From positions 1-15,638 of the forward strand of contig DMTA01000088.1 in the NCBI GenBank assembly GCA_003454835.1: a stretch of DNA of 15,638 nt, in the 5' to 3' direction. The notes under the pieces are model-generated. The model worked only from the letters and a program-made list of their open reading frames with translations. It was not told the origin of the DNA and did not search any database. This DNA comes from Achromobacter sp. (GTDB lineage Bacteria > Pseudomonadota > Gammaproteobacteria > Burkholderiales > Burkholderiaceae_B). This document shows positions 14,901-15,638 of the stretch, piece after piece (position 1 is the first letter of the stretch; every line of letters starts with the position of its first letter). Both the position numbers and the translations under genes were made by a program.

Positions 14901-15638
14901 GGCAGCACCTCGGTGCCGGCCGGGTGCCGCTTGCGCAGCGCTTCGGCCGATTCGCGGATCTCGCGTTCGCCGGGCAGGAACACCAGCACGTCGCCCGGGC
15001 CGTGACGGGCGCATTCGTCGACGGCGTCGACGATGGCGTCAATCAGGTCGCGCTCTTCGTCGCCCGACATGCGCTCGCGGTCGCGGCCGGCCTTATTGGG
15101 CGCGGGCGCATTGTCGTCGGCGGCGGGCTCTTCGCGCACGGGCCGGTAGCGCACTTCCACCGGGTAGAGGCGGCCCGAGACCTCGATGACCGGCGCGGGC
15201 TTGTCTTCCGACGCGGCAAAGTGCTTGGCGAAGCGCTCGGCGTCGATGGTGGCCGACGTGATGATGAGCTTGAGATCCGGGCGCCGCGGCAAGAGCTGCT
15301 TAAGGTATCCCAGCAGGAAGTCGATGTTCAGGCTGCGTTCGTGCGCCTCGTCGATGATGATCGTGTCGTAGCGGCGCAGCAGCGGATCGCGCTGCGATTC
15401 GGCCAGCAGAATGCCGTCCGTCATCAGCTTGATGGACGCGTTGGGACCGGTGCGGTCGTTGAACCGCACCTGGTAGCCGACGACTTCGCCCATGGGCGTG
15501 TTCAGTTCCTCGGCGATGCGCTTGGCCACCGAAGTCGCCGCCAGGCGGCGCGGCTGCGTGTGGCCGATCATCTTCTGGCGGCCGCGGCCCAGTTCCAGGC
15601 AGATCTTCGGAAGCTGCGTGGTCTTGCCCGAGCCGGTT
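11912..15638 (-). CDS. hrpA: ATP-dependent RNA helicase HrpA (5' end missing)
   Basis: About 1241 residues are visible of a DEAH-box helicase; E. coli HrpA is about 1300, so roughly the first 60-100 residues lie beyond the right edge. The frame is open to the edge, and the ATG at 15571 is internal because Walker A (T-G-S-G-K-T-T-Q-L-P) precedes it. Visible motifs are motif I at about 15609-15636, D-E-A-H at 15341-15352, S-A-T at 15248-15256 and Q-R-A-G-R-C-G-R at about 14656-14680. Then come the helicase-associated and OB-type regions and the long C-terminal DUF3418 half typical of bacterial HrpA. In E. coli HrpA acts on mRNA and rescues stalled or collided ribosomes. Two acidic, probably disordered inserts occur in the helicase part (about 15065-15135 and 14390-14440). 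The TAA stop (11912-11914) sits in the loop of a 5-bp palindrome. Confidence 0.96.
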   Translation of the reverse strand, partial: TGSGKTTQLPKICLELGRGRQKMIGHTQPRRLAATSVAKRIAEELNTPMGEVVGYQVRFNDRTGPNASIKLMTDGILLAESQRDPLLRRYDTIIIDEAHERSLNIDFLLGYLKQLLPRRPDLKLIITSATIDAERFAKHFAASEDKPAPVIEVSGRLYPVEVRYRPVREEPAADDNAPAPNKAGRDRERMSGDEERDLIDAIVDAVDECARHGPGDVLVFLPGEREIRESAEALRKRHPAGTEVLPLFARLSQAEQEQIFRPRGNARRIVLATNVAETSLTVPGIRFVVDSGLARIKRYSWRNKVEQLRIEPISRASANQRAGRCGRVGPGVCIRLYDELDFNNRAAFTDPEVLRSSLASVILRMKSLKLDDIEQFPFVEAPPGRAVADGYHLLQELGAIELASASDDDTDDGRTGASFVLTRTGDELAKLPVDPRIGRMILAAREHQCLAEMLIIASALSVQDPRDRPMQEREAAEAAHAKFGDDKSEFISFVKLWRWYGEQVQHKASQRKLVGLLRQNFLSPIRLREWHDVHTQLSALVGEQGWRVNQSEATYEQLHMALLSGLLGNIGFKSDEGGSYQGAREIRFHIHPGSRLVKKAGRWIMAAELVETTRLYARCVARIDPVWLEKVGAHLIRKNWSDPRWEKKAGQVVANERATLYGLAIYTGRRIHYGRVNPTHARELFIRQALVPGEIDTRLPFVAHNRKLIAGIEKLEHQTRRPDILVDDELIFAFYDRQLPADISQTATLEKWVSGLDKSAAAKLMLTRDELMRHEAAGVTTDVFPKKVEWQGVSMALDYHFEPGSPRDGVTLSVPLFALNQIDPARCEWLVPGMLKEKVHLLLKSLPQKLRRHCVPLPDYAAGFYDRWFERQADPQQGLVDVIIADMWDQVQVRPAVGDFKLETLPAHLFMNFRVVDEHGRMLAAGRNLAQLRAEFGKQAQATFQQLAASDTQVAQALAHENLTSWSFGPLPEIMEIKRRGQSVIGYPALVDRGAHCDLDVFDDPDEARKHHRAGLLKLFRLGLREQVKFLEKNLTDLTKISMLYMTLGTQEELRDQIIDCALGQACLAEPWPVNEQQFEARRADGKGRLGLLAQEVARLAGAVLTEYAALQRKLPQAKPHAAAYADLQQQLGALMPKWFIRDTPYAQLSHFPRYLKAAVARIDKLRADPARDAKLVSEMAPLVTQYQRARAALKGAADPRLDEFRWLLEELRVALFAQELRTPMPVSVKRLMKSWESLQR

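Noticed and set aside
1..15638. CRISPR array, insertion sequences, tRNA/rRNA, toxin-antitoxin or phage genes
   Set aside because: No direct repeats with regular spacing, transposase motifs, tRNA-like folds or phage proteins were seen; the window is contiguous housekeeping and envelope genes.

Overview
The window is GC-rich, densely coding DNA. It resembles a betaproteobacterium of the Alcaligenaceae (Bordetella/Achromobacter type). That placement rests on the dnaE, hrpA and lpxO proteins, the high GC and the gene content. It is inference; no search was run.

Layout. Positions 1-1525 (+ strand) carry the end of a GT9 (heptosyltransferase-type) glycosyltransferase, an ElyC/YdcF-like DUF218 membrane protein and a small YkgJ-type cysteine-cluster protein. 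These overlap end to start and finish at a perfect bidirectional terminator (1527-1556). Positions 10790 down to 1556 (- strand) carry dnaE followed without a gap by six envelope-glycan genes: GT4, CE4 deacetylase, GT2 (WaaE/LgtF-like), GT4, CE4 deacetylase, GT4. Positions 10942-11841 (+) carry lpxO, a lipid A acyl-chain hydroxylase, divergent from dnaE. A second bidirectional hairpin (11856-11887) separates lpxO from hrpA (- strand), a DEAH-box helicase gene that runs off the right edge.

How the genes work together. Four glycosyltransferases, two cytoplasmic-looking deacetylases, a GT9 enzyme and lpxO all point to lipopolysaccharide. The cluster would build and N-deacetylate core-type sugars, and LpxO would hydroxylate lipid A acyl chains. 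No flippase, polymerase, ligase or priming transferase is present. This favours direct addition of sugars to lipid A-core over a polymerised O-antigen or capsule. A core LPS cluster of glycosyltransferases plus a deacetylase is known in Bordetella pertussis; orthology to it is not established here.

The most interesting features are the translational joining of the replicative polymerase gene to the glycan operon (TGATG at 7297-7301) and two sites where a -10 box lies 6-7 nt before a start codon with no Shine-Dalgarno (dnaE and the second deacetylase). These suggest leaderless mRNAs and an internal promoter. I found no CRISPR array, mobile element, tRNA/rRNA or defence system. The longest stretch without a gene is the 151 bp between dnaE and lpxO.
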